DNA from: Sphingobium sp. 15-1
Lineage (GTDB): Bacteria; Pseudomonadota; Alphaproteobacteria; Sphingomonadales; Sphingomonadaceae
Direction of reading: 5' to 3'
NCBI RefSeq assembly: GCF_013375535.1
Contig: NZ_JABXJG010000002.1
Coordinates: 744,001 to 808,000 of the forward strand
Length of the DNA stretch: 64,000 bases
Shown one piece after another: positions 52,335 through 61,012 of this stretch (the stretch's first letter is position 1; every line of letters begins with the position of its first letter). The position numbers were made by a program, and so were the translations under genes. The notes beneath the pieces are model-generated. The model was given only the letters and a program-made list of their open reading frames with translations. It was not told the DNA's origin and searched no databases.

Positions 52335-55160
52335 ATGCGCAACAAGAATAGCCTGAAATGCAGCGTCGTCATGTCGGTCCTGATCTGGACGACACCGGTC
52401 CTGGCCCAAGTCGCTCCCCAGGGAGATGAGGGCGTATCCATCATCGTAACCGGATCCCGCATTCGCCAGAACCCGTTGAACCAGGACAAGCCGGTCGTGA
52501 CCGTCGATCAGGAAGCGATCGGACGGACAGGTCTTTCCTCGATCGCGGACGTTCTTCAGCGCATTCCCAGCGCCGCCGGCGGGTTGAACACCAAGGTCAA
52601 CAATGCCGGCAATATCGGCGGCCCGCCCGACGGCACCGGCGTCAGTTCCGGTTCGGCGGAAGTCGATCTGCGCTATCTGGGCGCCAAGCGCACGCTGATC
52701 CTGGTCGACGGCATGCGTTATGTGAACGGTTCAGCAGCGGGCGGCATTCCCGCTTCGGTAGACCTCAACACCATTCCCGCCAACATGATCGAGCGGGTGG
52801 AAGTGTTGCAGTCCGGCGCGTCGCCGCTTTACGGCACCGACGCCATCGCCGGGGTCGTCAACATCATCACCAAACAGTCCCAGAAGGGGCTGGACTTTTC
52901 GGCGCAATTCGGCACTTTCCGCCAGGGTGACGGCGACACATGGGACATCAACGCCAGTTACGGCATTCAGTCTGACCGTACCTCGCTGGTCTTCGGCGCC
53001 AACTATGTGAAGCAGAGCGCCGTCAGCACCGCCGACCGCTCCATCTCGCAATGGCCGACGCCGGGCGCCACGAGCTGCGCCGCCGGCGGCTGTTCCAGCG
53101 CCACGCCCAATGGCCGGTACGATGTTCTGGGGCAGAGCCTGACGCTGAACGCGCCAGTCATCGGCCGCAATCCGACGCTGGCGGATTATCGCAACTATAG
53201 CAGCAGCACGGACTCGTTCAATTTCGCACCCTATAATTATCTTCTGACGCCGTCCGAACGCTATGGCGCCTTCGTCAATTTCAAGGGAGAATTGAACGAC
53301 AGCGTCAACCTGCGCACGCGGTTCGTCTATCAACATCGCAATTCGACGACCAAGGCGGCGTTCCTGCCGCTGTTCATCGGGCCGGATGCGGGCAACGGCA
53401 ATCTGCTCGACACCATTTCGGTCGACGTCACCAACCCCTATAATCCCTTCGGCGTGACGCTGTCGTCGGGCGCCAACGGGACGCCGGCCAATTATTCCAC
53501 CATCCGGCGGCGGTTTGTGGAAGGCGGCCAGCGCACCTTCAGCCAGGATGTCGACACGCTGACCATGGCGGCGACGCTAGACGGTTCGTTCGATATCGGG
53601 GATCATAAATGGTATTGGGACGTCAACGGCGTCTACGGCATCAACGACGCGCATCAGGTCTTCACCGGCAATCTCAACGCCGCCAGGCTGGCGCAGGCGC
53701 TTGGCCCGGTGGGAGGCTGCACCGGTCCCTGCGTGCCCTTCAACATATTCGGCGGGGCCGGGTCGATCACCCAGGCGATGCTGGACTATGTGACCTTCGA
53801 CGAAAAGGACAAGAGCGAGCAACGGCTGTGGGACTTCACGGCCAACCTTTCAGGCGAGTTGTTCGATCTTCCGGCGGGTCCCGTCGGTGTCGCCATCGGC
53901 TATGAACATCGCGACCAGAAGGCATCCTATAGTCCCGATCCGATCATCGTCGCGGGATTGGGCGCGGACGTGCCGACCAGCCCGGCGCGAGGCGGCTTCA
54001 ACGTCGATGAAGTCTATGGCGAAATCCGGATTCCGATCCTGGCCGACACGCCCTTCTTCCAGAAACTGGACCTGAACGGCGCGGTGCGTCATTCCAACTA
54101 TTCCAGCTTTGGCGGCAATACGACGATGACTGTCTCCGGTCTGTGGAAACCGACGCGCGACCTGCTGCTGCGCGGCGGCTATGCGGAAAGCTTGCGCGCA
54201 CCGAGCATCGGTGAGCTTTATGCGGGTCTGTCGCGGACCGACGCCACCATCAACGATCCGTGCACCAGCGCGCCGGGCGGCCTCTTCCAGACCAACGCGA
54301 CCGTCCGCGCCAACTGCATCGCCAATGGCGTGCCCGCAAATGGCAGCTATGCCGAACCGAATGGCGGGCAGCTAGGCGTCTTCTCGCAAGGGTCGACCGC
54401 ACTCAAGCCCGAGACGGCGAAGACCTGGACGGCGGGCGGCGTCTACAGCCCGGCCTGGGCACGGAACAGCGGTTTTGCGAGCACGCTCAGCCTGGAAATC
54501 AACTATTACAAGATCCGGCTGAAGAATGCGATCGACTCCGTTCCCGCGTCGCTGACGCTGCAACGCTGCGCCTTCGAGGCCGATCCGGTGAGCTGCGCCG
54601 CGATCACCCGCACCGCCAACGGCAATGTGGCGGGCATCAGCGGGCGGCTGCTCAACCTGAACGCGATCCGGACGGACGGGCTGGACGGATCGTTCATCTA
54701 TCGCTCGCCCGCCATTTCCGACGGGACGATCGGGCTGACCGTCAATGCCGCCTACCTGATCAAATATGACGTCCTGCCGCCGTCGGACCTCAATGCCCCG
54801 GTGCAGAAATTCGCCGGAACGGAACGCGGCAGCACAGACCAGGCCTATCCCCGGTTCAAGCTGAACGCGACGCTCGACTGGTCGACCGACGGCTATGGCG
54901 TCTCCTTCACCGGGCGCTACATCAGCAAGGTGGATGAGCGGGACGGCGTGCATAGCATGGGCAGCACCTTCTATGGCGACATCCAGCTTTATTTCTCGCC
55001 AAGCTGGATGGACCATCGCGCGCGGCTGACGCTGGGCGTCAACAATCTGTTCGACAAGGACCCGCCGGCCTGCTTCACGTGCGACAGCGCCAATTTCGAT
55101 CCGACCACCTATGACATACCGGGGCAGTTCGGTTATCTGCGCCTGTCCTACAAGATGTAA
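52335..55160 (+). CDS. TonB-dependent receptor
   Basis: This complete 941-aa outer-membrane receptor has a signal peptide (SVVMSVLIWTTPVLAQ), a TonB-box-like GVSIIVTGSRIRQ, a plug domain (RTGLSSIADVLQRIPSAAGG, RTLILVDGMRYVNG, ASPLYGTDAIAGVVNIITK) and a barrel ending in the aromatic-terminal LRLSYKM. Several Cys pairs occur in extracellular loops (GCTGPCVPF; FTCDS). The start at 52335 (MRNKNSLKCS) fits the signal peptide. It diverges from the mtn operon; substrate unknown. A strong hairpin follows it. Confidence 0.94.
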   Translation: MRNKNSLKCSVVMSVLIWTTPVLAQVAPQGDEGVSIIVTGSRIRQNPLNQDKPVVTVDQEAIGRTGLSSIADVLQRIPSAAGGLNTKVNNAGNIGGPPDGTGVSSGSAEVDLRYLGAKRTLILVDGMRYVNGSAAGGIPASVDLNTIPANMIERVEVLQSGASPLYGTDAIAGVVNIITKQSQKGLDFSAQFGTFRQGDGDTWDINASYGIQSDRTSLVFGANYVKQSAVSTADRSISQWPTPGATSCAAGGCSSATPNGRYDVLGQSLTLNAPVIGRNPTLADYRNYSSSTDSFNFAPYNYLLTPSERYGAFVNFKGELNDSVNLRTRFVYQHRNSTTKAAFLPLFIGPDAGNGNLLDTISVDVTNPYNPFGVTLSSGANGTPANYSTIRRRFVEGGQRTFSQDVDTLTMAATLDGSFDIGDHKWYWDVNGVYGINDAHQVFTGNLNAARLAQALGPVGGCTGPCVPFNIFGGAGSITQAMLDYVTFDEKDKSEQRLWDFTANLSGELFDLPAGPVGVAIGYEHRDQKASYSPDPIIVAGLGADVPTSPARGGFNVDEVYGEIRIPILADTPFFQKLDLNGAVRHSNYSSFGGNTTMTVSGLWKPTRDLLLRGGYAESLRAPSIGELYAGLSRTDATINDPCTSAPGGLFQTNATVRANCIANGVPANGSYAEPNGGQLGVFSQGSTALKPETAKTWTAGGVYSPAWARNSGFASTLSLEINYYKIRLKNAIDSVPASLTLQRCAFEADPVSCAAITRTANGNVAGISGRLLNLNAIRTDGLDGSFIYRSPAISDGTIGLTVNAAYLIKYDVLPPSDLNAPVQKFAGTERGSTDQAYPRFKLNATLDWSTDGYGVSFTGRYISKVDERDGVHSMGSTFYGDIQLYFSPSWMDHRARLTLGVNNLFDKDPPACFTCDSANFDPTTYDIPGQFGYLRLSYKM

Positions 55161-55165
55161 GATCA

Positions 55166-55204
55166 TGCCGGAGGGCGCGGTTAATGCGCGCCCTCCGGCA
55201 TTTA
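55166..55204 (+). terminator. Hairpin terminator after the TonB receptor
   Basis: A perfect 15-bp stem (ATGCCGGAGGGCGCG and its complement) with a 7-nt loop lies just after the receptor stop, followed by a short TTTAT tail. Strong stem but weak T run. Confidence 0.75.
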
Positions 55205-55297
55205 TCGAAGGTCGGCGCGCTTCATGGCCCGACTAGGCCGCGTGGGCAAATTCGGAATGTTGGGGCCAGTTGCGGTCATTCTCAGCCGTTAAGCGCG

Positions 55298-55386
55298 CCG
55301 TGCTCCTGCGCAGGCAGGAGCCCAGGCCCACTGTCAGTGGATCGTCGCAACGGCTGAACTGGGCTCCTGCCTGCGCAGGAGCACGG
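55298..55386. repeat. Intergenic palindromic repeat family A, copy 3
   Basis: Begins CCGTGCTCCTGCGCAGGCAG and ends CTGCGCAGGAGCACGG with an AACTGGGCTCCTGCCTG centre matching the copies at 32729 and 37721. No gene lies between 55205 and 55472 apart from this. Confidence 0.8.
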
Positions 55387-55472
55387 TGTGCCATTAAGTG
55401 AGTGCTGAAAGCAGAAAATCCGCATTCCACCCAAATCACTCAGTCCGGCGAATCTTGAATTTGCCCCGCCGC

Positions 55473-55670
55473 CTAGCTTCCAGCGCCGGTATTCACCGGA
55501 GGCGCCAGGGGATTGGGATCGCTGTCCCCGCCCTTCTCCACTTGCTCCACCATCGTCTCGTCGGCCTCGTCCGGATTTCCGCCGGGGGAGCCGCGTTCGG
55601 GCGGCGGCACGTCATTGCGGCCTTCGGCGGGGTCCTGGGAAGTCTCGCCGCGCTGTCCATCATTCTGCAT
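55473..55670 (-). CDS. Small hydrophilic acidic protein
   Basis: The 65-aa product (start MQNDGQRGETSQDPAEG; middle VPPPERGSPGGNPDEADET; end DSDPNPLAPPVNTGAGS) is rich in Pro, Gly, Asp and Glu and has no membrane or enzyme motif. It is probably disordered. The start at 55670 has a well-spaced AAGGAG. I recall similar small proteins in sphingomonads, but no function is known. Confidence 0.6.
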   Translation of the reverse strand: MQNDGQRGETSQDPAEGRNDVPPPERGSPGGNPDEADETMVEQVEKGGDSDPNPLAPPVNTGAGS

Positions 55671-55942
55671 GTCCATCTCCTTGACTGACGGACCAACGCG
55701 CGAGCCATGATGGGTATCCGCGCAGCGATGGGCAAATGGCGGGTCGAGTCCCTCGCACAAGCCTCGCGGCGGCAAGAGCGGCGTCTTCATATTATCATCA
55801 TACTATAATTTCCGCACAAATTCATGGAATTGGATGATTTTTACGACAGCGATCGGCGGATGCGCTGGGTCGCGCTCTTGCCACAGGGGAGGATAGGAGA
55901 TAGCGATGAGATTATATTCATAATATCATATAAGGTGAAACC

Positions 55943-57271
55943 ATGGCGTTCGAGGATCATCCCACTGTGCGCGCCCTGCGCGAGCGGGACGGCGGGGAGA
56001 CCGTCGAAAAAGTATCCGCGGCTCTGCTGAAGGAGATCGCGATCGCATGCGGCGCCGCCGATGCCGGGCTTGTGGAACTCTCGCGTCCGTCGCTTGCGAC
56101 GCAAATCCCCTACATCCAAAAGGTCTATGGCAAGACGAAGACGCTGCTCGCGATCGTCTGCCGGATGAATGAGTGGCCGGTGCGGTCGCAGACGCGGTCG
56201 GTCGCGAACGAGGAATTCCACGCCACCTACGACCATGTGAACGAAGCGTGCCGCGAGATCGTGCGCGAACTCACGCGGCGCGGCATTCCGGCCTGCAACG
56301 CCATCGCCGCCTTTCCGATGGAGCTGGATCAGCCCAAGATCATGATGGTGCAGCACAAGCCCGTCGCGGTCGAGGCGGGCCTGGGCCATATGGGCGTCCA
56401 CCGCAGCGTGATCCATCCGAAATTCGGCAGCTTCATCCTGCTGGGGACGGTGCTGCTGGGCGTCGAAGTCGACGCATATGATCAGCCGGTCGACTATAAT
56501 CCGTGCCTGGGCTGCAAGCTGTGCGTGGCCGCCTGCCCCGTGGGCGCGATCAAGGCCGACGGCGCATTCGACTTCATGACCTGCTACACCCATAATTATC
56601 ACGACTTTACCGGCAATTTCCTGAACTGGGTCGAGAATGTCGTGGAGGCCAAGGACAAGGCGGACTATCGCAAGCGCATTCCCCCGAGCGAGAACCAGTC
56701 GCTTTGGCAGTCCCTGTCCTTCAAGCCGCAATATAAGGCCGCTTACTGCATCTCGGTTTGCCCGGCCGGGGAGGAAGTGATTTCCCCGTTCCTGCGCGAC
56801 CGCAAGACCTATGTCGAGGATGTGGTGAAACCGCTTCTGGACAAGGAGGAGGTGCTCTATGTCGTCAAGGGCACCGATGCCGACGAGAGCGCGCCGCGCA
56901 AATTCCCGCACAAGAAGATCAAGCATGTTCGCGCCGGCCGGATCACGACCAGCCTGGCGGGCCATCTCTTCGCGCTTCGCCTCAGCTTCCAGCGCGGCGC
57001 GGCGAGGATGATGGACCAGACGAGCCACTGGACCTTCGAGGACACGATACCGCATCTGGTCACGGTCCGCATTGCCGGCAAGCTGCTCGACATCGTCGCT
57101 GACCGGGGTCATGTCGGGGAGGCCGACTTCAAGGTCTGGGTCAAGCTGGAGCGATGGTACGATTATCTCAACATGCTGTGCGAGCTTGATGAGCTTTTCG
57201 AGGAAGGCTCCATCCGCCTGGAGGGAGAGCGGAGCCAGCTCGACGCCTATCTCGCCTGCTTCCCCTTCTAG
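55943..57271 (+). CDS. Iron-sulfur reductase-like protein with SCP2-like tail
   Basis: The 442-aa protein has a central region resembling epoxyqueuosine-reductase/reductive-dehalogenase-type iron-sulfur proteins: GHMGVHRSVIHPKFGSFILLG followed by NPCLGCKLCVAACPVGA (Cys188, 191, 194, 198) and further Cys214, Cys269 and Cys273 (YCISVCPAGEE). The last 90 or so residues (LVTVRIAGKLLDIVADRGH, then EADFKVWVKLERWYDYLNML) resemble an SCP2 sterol-carrier domain. No signal peptide. It sits upstream of the TetR gene of the aromatic cluster. The reaction is unknown; a redox step on a hydrophobic substrate is a guess. Confidence 0.75.
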   Translation: MAFEDHPTVRALRERDGGETVEKVSAALLKEIAIACGAADAGLVELSRPSLATQIPYIQKVYGKTKTLLAIVCRMNEWPVRSQTRSVANEEFHATYDHVNEACREIVRELTRRGIPACNAIAAFPMELDQPKIMMVQHKPVAVEAGLGHMGVHRSVIHPKFGSFILLGTVLLGVEVDAYDQPVDYNPCLGCKLCVAACPVGAIKADGAFDFMTCYTHNYHDFTGNFLNWVENVVEAKDKADYRKRIPPSENQSLWQSLSFKPQYKAAYCISVCPAGEEVISPFLRDRKTYVEDVVKPLLDKEEVLYVVKGTDADESAPRKFPHKKIKHVRAGRITTSLAGHLFALRLSFQRGAARMMDQTSHWTFEDTIPHLVTVRIAGKLLDIVADRGHVGEADFKVWVKLERWYDYLNMLCELDELFEEGSIRLEGERSQLDAYLACFPF

Positions 57272-57305
57272 GGTCGATCGAGATTCAGCTTAAAAATATA
57301 AGCGA

Positions 57306-57437
57306 CGTCATGCTGAACTTGTTTAACTTCGCTGGCCTTCGGCTCAGCATCCATTGTGCCTCTATCCACCTACGGCTCATGGGGAGAAATGGATGCTGAG
57401 CCATAGGCCAGCGAAGCTAATCAAGTTCAGCATGACG
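57306..57437. repeat. Long palindrome, intergenic repeat family B
   Basis: The outer arms are CGTCATGCTGAACTTG / CAAGTTCAGCATGACG, with further pairing of CTTCGCTGGCC / GGCCAGCGAAG and GGCTCAGCATCCAT / ATGGATGCTGAGCC, giving a 132-nt hairpin. The same outer arms occur at 11621-11649. It lies between the iron-sulfur gene and tetR. Confidence 0.85.
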
Positions 57438-57566
57438 ATTTGGAATGAAAGGGGCGCCAATCGTACGAAATAGCTGAATGTCGATCTAGCCTAACAAGCA
57501 TTGCGATGCTGCCTTAAACAGCGGTAGGGGAACGATCGCGCTTCGATGGCGGCAATGGGAGGTTCA

Positions 57567-58250
57567 ATGGCGGAAACCAAGCGCGACAAGGCCCTGGACG
57601 AAAGCGCCGTCGGAAAACAGCCCGGCCAGCGGCGGAAGACCAACAGGCGGGAACAGCAGCGGTCCGTCGAGACGCGCCAGGCCATATTGGAAGCCGCGCT
57701 CAACGAATTTGCCGAGCGCGGGTTCGACGGCAGCAGCGTGCGGCGCATCGGTGAGCGGGCGGGCCTTGAATATACGCTGATCACCTATCACTACCGCACC
57801 AAGGAGGCGCTCTGGAAGGCGGTGGCCGAATATGCCTTCGAACAGATCGAGGCGATGTGGGACGAAGCGATACCGCCCGACTCGCAAATGTCCGCGTCCG
57901 AACGGGTGCGGGCCGAGTTCCGGACCTTCCTGCGCTTCACGGTCGAGCATACCGCGTTCCACCATTTCATGCTGCGCGAGAATCAGGGATCGAGTCCGAG
58001 AATCGGCTGGCTCGTCGAAAAGATCCTCAGCAAGACCCGCGAGCGCATTCTGCCCCAGATCAGGGCGGCGCAGGCCGAGGGGCAGCTCCTGCAAGGGGAC
58101 CCCGATCATGTCTATTATATGCTGATCGGCATGACCTCCACATTATCGTCGCTCAACCGGGAAATGACGGAAACCATTGGCTTTTCCATCAAGGATGAGG
58201 AGGCGGTCGAGCGATACTGGAACCTGGTGGAGCGGGCCATCTTCAAATAA
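57567..58250 (+). CDS. TetR-family transcriptional regulator
   Basis: The 227-aa protein has a basic N-terminal tail and the TetR HTH (ETRQAILEAALNEFAERGF, SSVRRIGERAGLEYTLITYHY) with a C-terminal ligand domain (FHHFMLRENQGSSPRIGWLV). The start at 57567 (MAETKRDK) follows GGGAGG. It ends exactly at the first copy of the shared operator, immediately upstream of the catabolic operon. It is the prime candidate to bind that operator. Confidence 0.92.
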   Translation: MAETKRDKALDESAVGKQPGQRRKTNRREQQRSVETRQAILEAALNEFAERGFDGSSVRRIGERAGLEYTLITYHYRTKEALWKAVAEYAFEQIEAMWDEAIPPDSQMSASERVRAEFRTFLRFTVEHTAFHHFMLRENQGSSPRIGWLVEKILSKTRERILPQIRAAQAEGQLLQGDPDHVYYMLIGMTSTLSSLNREMTETIGFSIKDEEAVERYWNLVERAIFK

Positions 58251-58268
58251 ACTCCACGAGTGTAGAGT
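58251..58268. promoter_or_regulatory. Shared operator, copy 1 (upstream of catabolic operon)
   Basis: ACTCCAC-GAGT-GTAGAGT is a near-perfect inverted repeat (one mismatch between arms) followed by TTTTATGGACTCCG. The same arms, spacer length and downstream sequence recur at 62017. TetR-type binding is inferred. Confidence 0.75.
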
Positions 58269-58344
58269 TTTTATGGACTCCGGGTGCGGGGCGTGATAGC
58301 CCTGCTCTCCAGACGGCAATTGACCGTGATGGAGAAGATGCCCC

Positions 58345-59955
58345 GTGGATGTTCCAGTCATCGTAGCGGGTGGGGGGCCGGTCGGCCTTACCACCGCATT
58401 TGAGTTTCAAAGCCGCGGCGTTCGCACGCTGTTGCTCGAACGCAATCCCTCGACCACGCGCCATCCCAAGATGGACGTGACCAATGGCCGCAGCATGGAG
58501 CTGTTCCGCCGGATGGGCATTGCGGAGAAGATACGCGACGTCGCCGTGCCGCGCGGCAATCCGATGGACGTTTCCTGGGTGACGCGGTTGAACGAGTGGG
58601 AACTGGCCCGCTTCCGCTATCCCGATGTCGAAAGCTGGCGGGAAGAAATTCGCGCGAACAATGACGGGTCGCAACCGCTGGAACCCTATATGCGGTTGAG
58701 CCAGGTCGTGCTCGAACCCTTGCTTCGCGGGTTGCTGGAAGAATCCCCACTGGTCGAGATGCGGTTCGGCTGGGCGGTCGAGGGCTTCAAAGACGATGGC
58801 GAAGGCGTGACGGTCGACCTGCGCGAAGTCGCGACGGGCCGCACCGAGCGGCAGCGCTGCGCCCTGCTCGCGGGCTGCGACGGCGGCGGCAGCATCATCC
58901 GCGAGAAGCTGGGCTATGCCTGGGATGGGCAATATAATGTCGCCCGCTTCTTCATGGTGCATTTCCGCTCGCCGGCGCGTGATCTGCTCCAGCGGTTCGG
59001 CATCGCCTGGCATTATCAGTCGCCCGCCGGCAGCACGCTGATCGCGCAGGACGATGGGGAAATCTGGACGCTCCACTGCATGCTGCCCGAAGGAACGGAT
59101 GCAGCGACCGTCGACCCCAGGCAACTCGCGTTCGAGGCGCTGGGCCGGGAATTCCCGATCGAGGTGATCCAGGCGAACCCCTGGTCGCCGCATCTGGTGC
59201 TGGCGAACGGATATGGGCGCGGGCGGGTCTGGATGGCGGGCGATGCCGTGCATCAGGTGATCCCGACCGGCGGTTACGGCATGAACACGGGGATAGGCGA
59301 CGCCGTTGACCTCGCCTGGAAATATGCCGCCATCCTGCAAGGCTGGGGCGGCCCCGCCCTGCTCGACAGCATAGAGGCGGAGCGCCGGCCGGTGGGCCGC
59401 GCCATCGTCGACGCGTCGCGCCTGCATATGGGCGTGCGCCTGAAGATCGCGGAAGCCTATGCCCCGATCATCCATGACGACACGCCAGCGGGGGCCGCCG
59501 CGCGCGACGCCTATGGCGCGCTGATCGCGGAACTCGGCAATGCGGAGAATGAATCGCGGGGCATCGAGCTGGATCATCGCTACCGCCAGTCGCCCATCAT
59601 CTGCCATGAATGCGACGAACCGGAATGGCGGCTGCGCGATTATGTGCCCAGCACCTGGCCGGGCATGCGGGCGCCGCATCTGTTCCTGGAGGATGGCAGC
59701 GCCATCTTCGACCGGCTGGGGCCCTGGTTCACCCTGGTCCGCTTCACCGACGCTCCGGCCCAGCCGCTGCTCGACGCCGCGCGCGAGCGGGGCGTGCCGG
59801 TCGCCCTGCTCGACATTCGCGATGCGCATGCCCGGCGGATCTATGAGCGCGATTTCGTGCTGATCCGCCCCGACCAGCATGTCGCCTGGCGCGGCGACGC
59901 CATGCCGGAAGACCCGATGGCGGTGATAGACCGGATCAGGGGGGCAAGGTCATGA
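58345..59955 (+). CDS. FAD-dependent aromatic monooxygenase (MhpA-like)
   Basis: The 536-aa group A flavoprotein hydroxylase has the FAD motif VIVAGGGPVGLTTAFEF, ERNPSTTRHPKMD, the DG-type motif LLAGCDGGGSIIRE, and RVWMAGDAVHQVIPTGGYGMNTGIGDAVDLAWK. The thioredoxin-like C-terminal domain (PHLFLEDGSAIFDRLG...LIRPDQHVAWRG) is that of 3-(3-hydroxyphenyl)propionate hydroxylase relatives. It would hydroxylate a phenolic ring before cleavage. The start is GTG 58345 after GGAGAAG. It overlaps the next gene by ATGA. Confidence 0.9.
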   Translation: MDVPVIVAGGGPVGLTTAFEFQSRGVRTLLLERNPSTTRHPKMDVTNGRSMELFRRMGIAEKIRDVAVPRGNPMDVSWVTRLNEWELARFRYPDVESWREEIRANNDGSQPLEPYMRLSQVVLEPLLRGLLEESPLVEMRFGWAVEGFKDDGEGVTVDLREVATGRTERQRCALLAGCDGGGSIIREKLGYAWDGQYNVARFFMVHFRSPARDLLQRFGIAWHYQSPAGSTLIAQDDGEIWTLHCMLPEGTDAATVDPRQLAFEALGREFPIEVIQANPWSPHLVLANGYGRGRVWMAGDAVHQVIPTGGYGMNTGIGDAVDLAWKYAAILQGWGGPALLDSIEAERRPVGRAIVDASRLHMGVRLKIAEAYAPIIHDDTPAGAAARDAYGALIAELGNAENESRGIELDHRYRQSPIICHECDEPEWRLRDYVPSTWPGMRAPHLFLEDGSAIFDRLGPWFTLVRFTDAPAQPLLDAARERGVPVALLDIRDAHARRIYERDFVLIRPDQHVAWRGDAMPEDPMAVIDRIRGARS

Positions 59956-60986
59956 AGCATCGGGTCGATCCCATCATCCGGGCGAACGCTGTGGTCCATG
60001 TGAGCTTCGAACGGCGCGACATCGACGCCATGGCCCGCTTCCTGGAGGATTTCGGTTTCGTGCCGGTCGTGGGCGGCAGCAGCGGATCGCGCCACTTCCG
60101 GGGCTATGGACCGCAACCCTATTGCGTCGAGCTGATCGCATCGGAGCGGGACGCCTTCGTCGGCTTCGGCCTTGCCGCCAGGGACCGCGCCGATCTCGAT
60201 CGGTTGGCGACCGCCACCCAGGCATTGGTCGAAGCGACGGATGCGCCGGGCGGCGGCGAGCGGGTGCGCCTCTTCGATCCGGAGGGCGTGCGCGTCGACC
60301 TGCTCTGGGGCGCGGCATCGCTGGAACCGCTGCCGGTGCGGGAGCCGCTGACCGAGGTCAACTCGCCTGTGGCCAGCCGTCGGATCGACAAGCCGGTCCG
60401 GACGCCGACCGCGCCCGCGCCGGTGTTCCGCATCGGCCATGTCGTGCTCCAGACGCCGGACTTCGAACGGACCGCCGGCTGGTACCGGCGCCATTTCGGC
60501 TATCTTCCGACTGACGTCGCGACCGTGGGCGACGATGCGCCGGTGCTCGGCTTCTTCCGCTTCGACCGGGGCGCGGAGCCCGCCGACCATCACAGCCTCG
60601 CGCTGCTCGCCGGGCCGGAATCGCGCCTTCTGCACATCTCGACCGAGACGATCGACGTCGATGCGGTGGGACAGGGCCAGCAATATCTGCGCGGCAGGGG
60701 CTGGAACCATTATTGGGGCATCGGCCGCCATGTGCTCGGCAGCCAGGTCTTCGATTATTGGAAGGACTCCGCCGGGGACGAGTGGGAACATTATGCGGAC
60801 GGCGACCTGATGACCGCCGACTATCCGACCGGCTTCCATCCGCTGTCCCGCGGCGACCTCTGGTCCTGGGGCGACGATCTTCCCGATTCCATGCGTCCGC
60901 CCGCCCCCGCCCCGGCCGACGCGCCCCCGCTTGTCCGCGAGATCGTCGACGCCTTGCTGGCGCCGCCGCGCCCCTGGCTTCGCTGA
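59952..60986 (+). CDS. Extradiol-type VOC-family dioxygenase
   Basis: The 344-aa protein has two vicinal-oxygen-chelate modules. The C-terminal one holds the likely metal ligands: His in RIGHVVLQTPD, His in RLLHISTET and Glu in DEWEHYADGD. This arrangement is that of type I extradiol ring-cleavage dioxygenases acting on catechols. Coupled by ATGA to the monooxygenase, it would open the ring of the hydroxylated product. The precise catechol is unknown. Confidence 0.85.
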   Translation: MKHRVDPIIRANAVVHVSFERRDIDAMARFLEDFGFVPVVGGSSGSRHFRGYGPQPYCVELIASERDAFVGFGLAARDRADLDRLATATQALVEATDAPGGGERVRLFDPEGVRVDLLWGAASLEPLPVREPLTEVNSPVASRRIDKPVRTPTAPAPVFRIGHVVLQTPDFERTAGWYRRHFGYLPTDVATVGDDAPVLGFFRFDRGAEPADHHSLALLAGPESRLLHISTETIDVDAVGQGQQYLRGRGWNHYWGIGRHVLGSQVFDYWKDSAGDEWEHYADGDLMTADYPTGFHPLSRGDLWSWGDDLPDSMRPPAPAPADAPPLVREIVDALLAPPRPWLR

Positions 60987-61012
60987 CGCCCATAATTGCA
61001 TGCAGGAGTAGA

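Noticed and set aside
55841..57112. Long minus-strand open frame opposite the iron-sulfur protein
   Set aside because: The plus strand has clear iron-sulfur motifs; the antisense frame is His/Asp/Arg-rich, as expected from GC-rich codon mirroring, and has no domain.
58243..59880. 545-codon minus-strand frame opposite the FAD monooxygenase
   Set aside because: The sense strand has complete FAD motifs and operon overlaps; the antisense product shows no family features.
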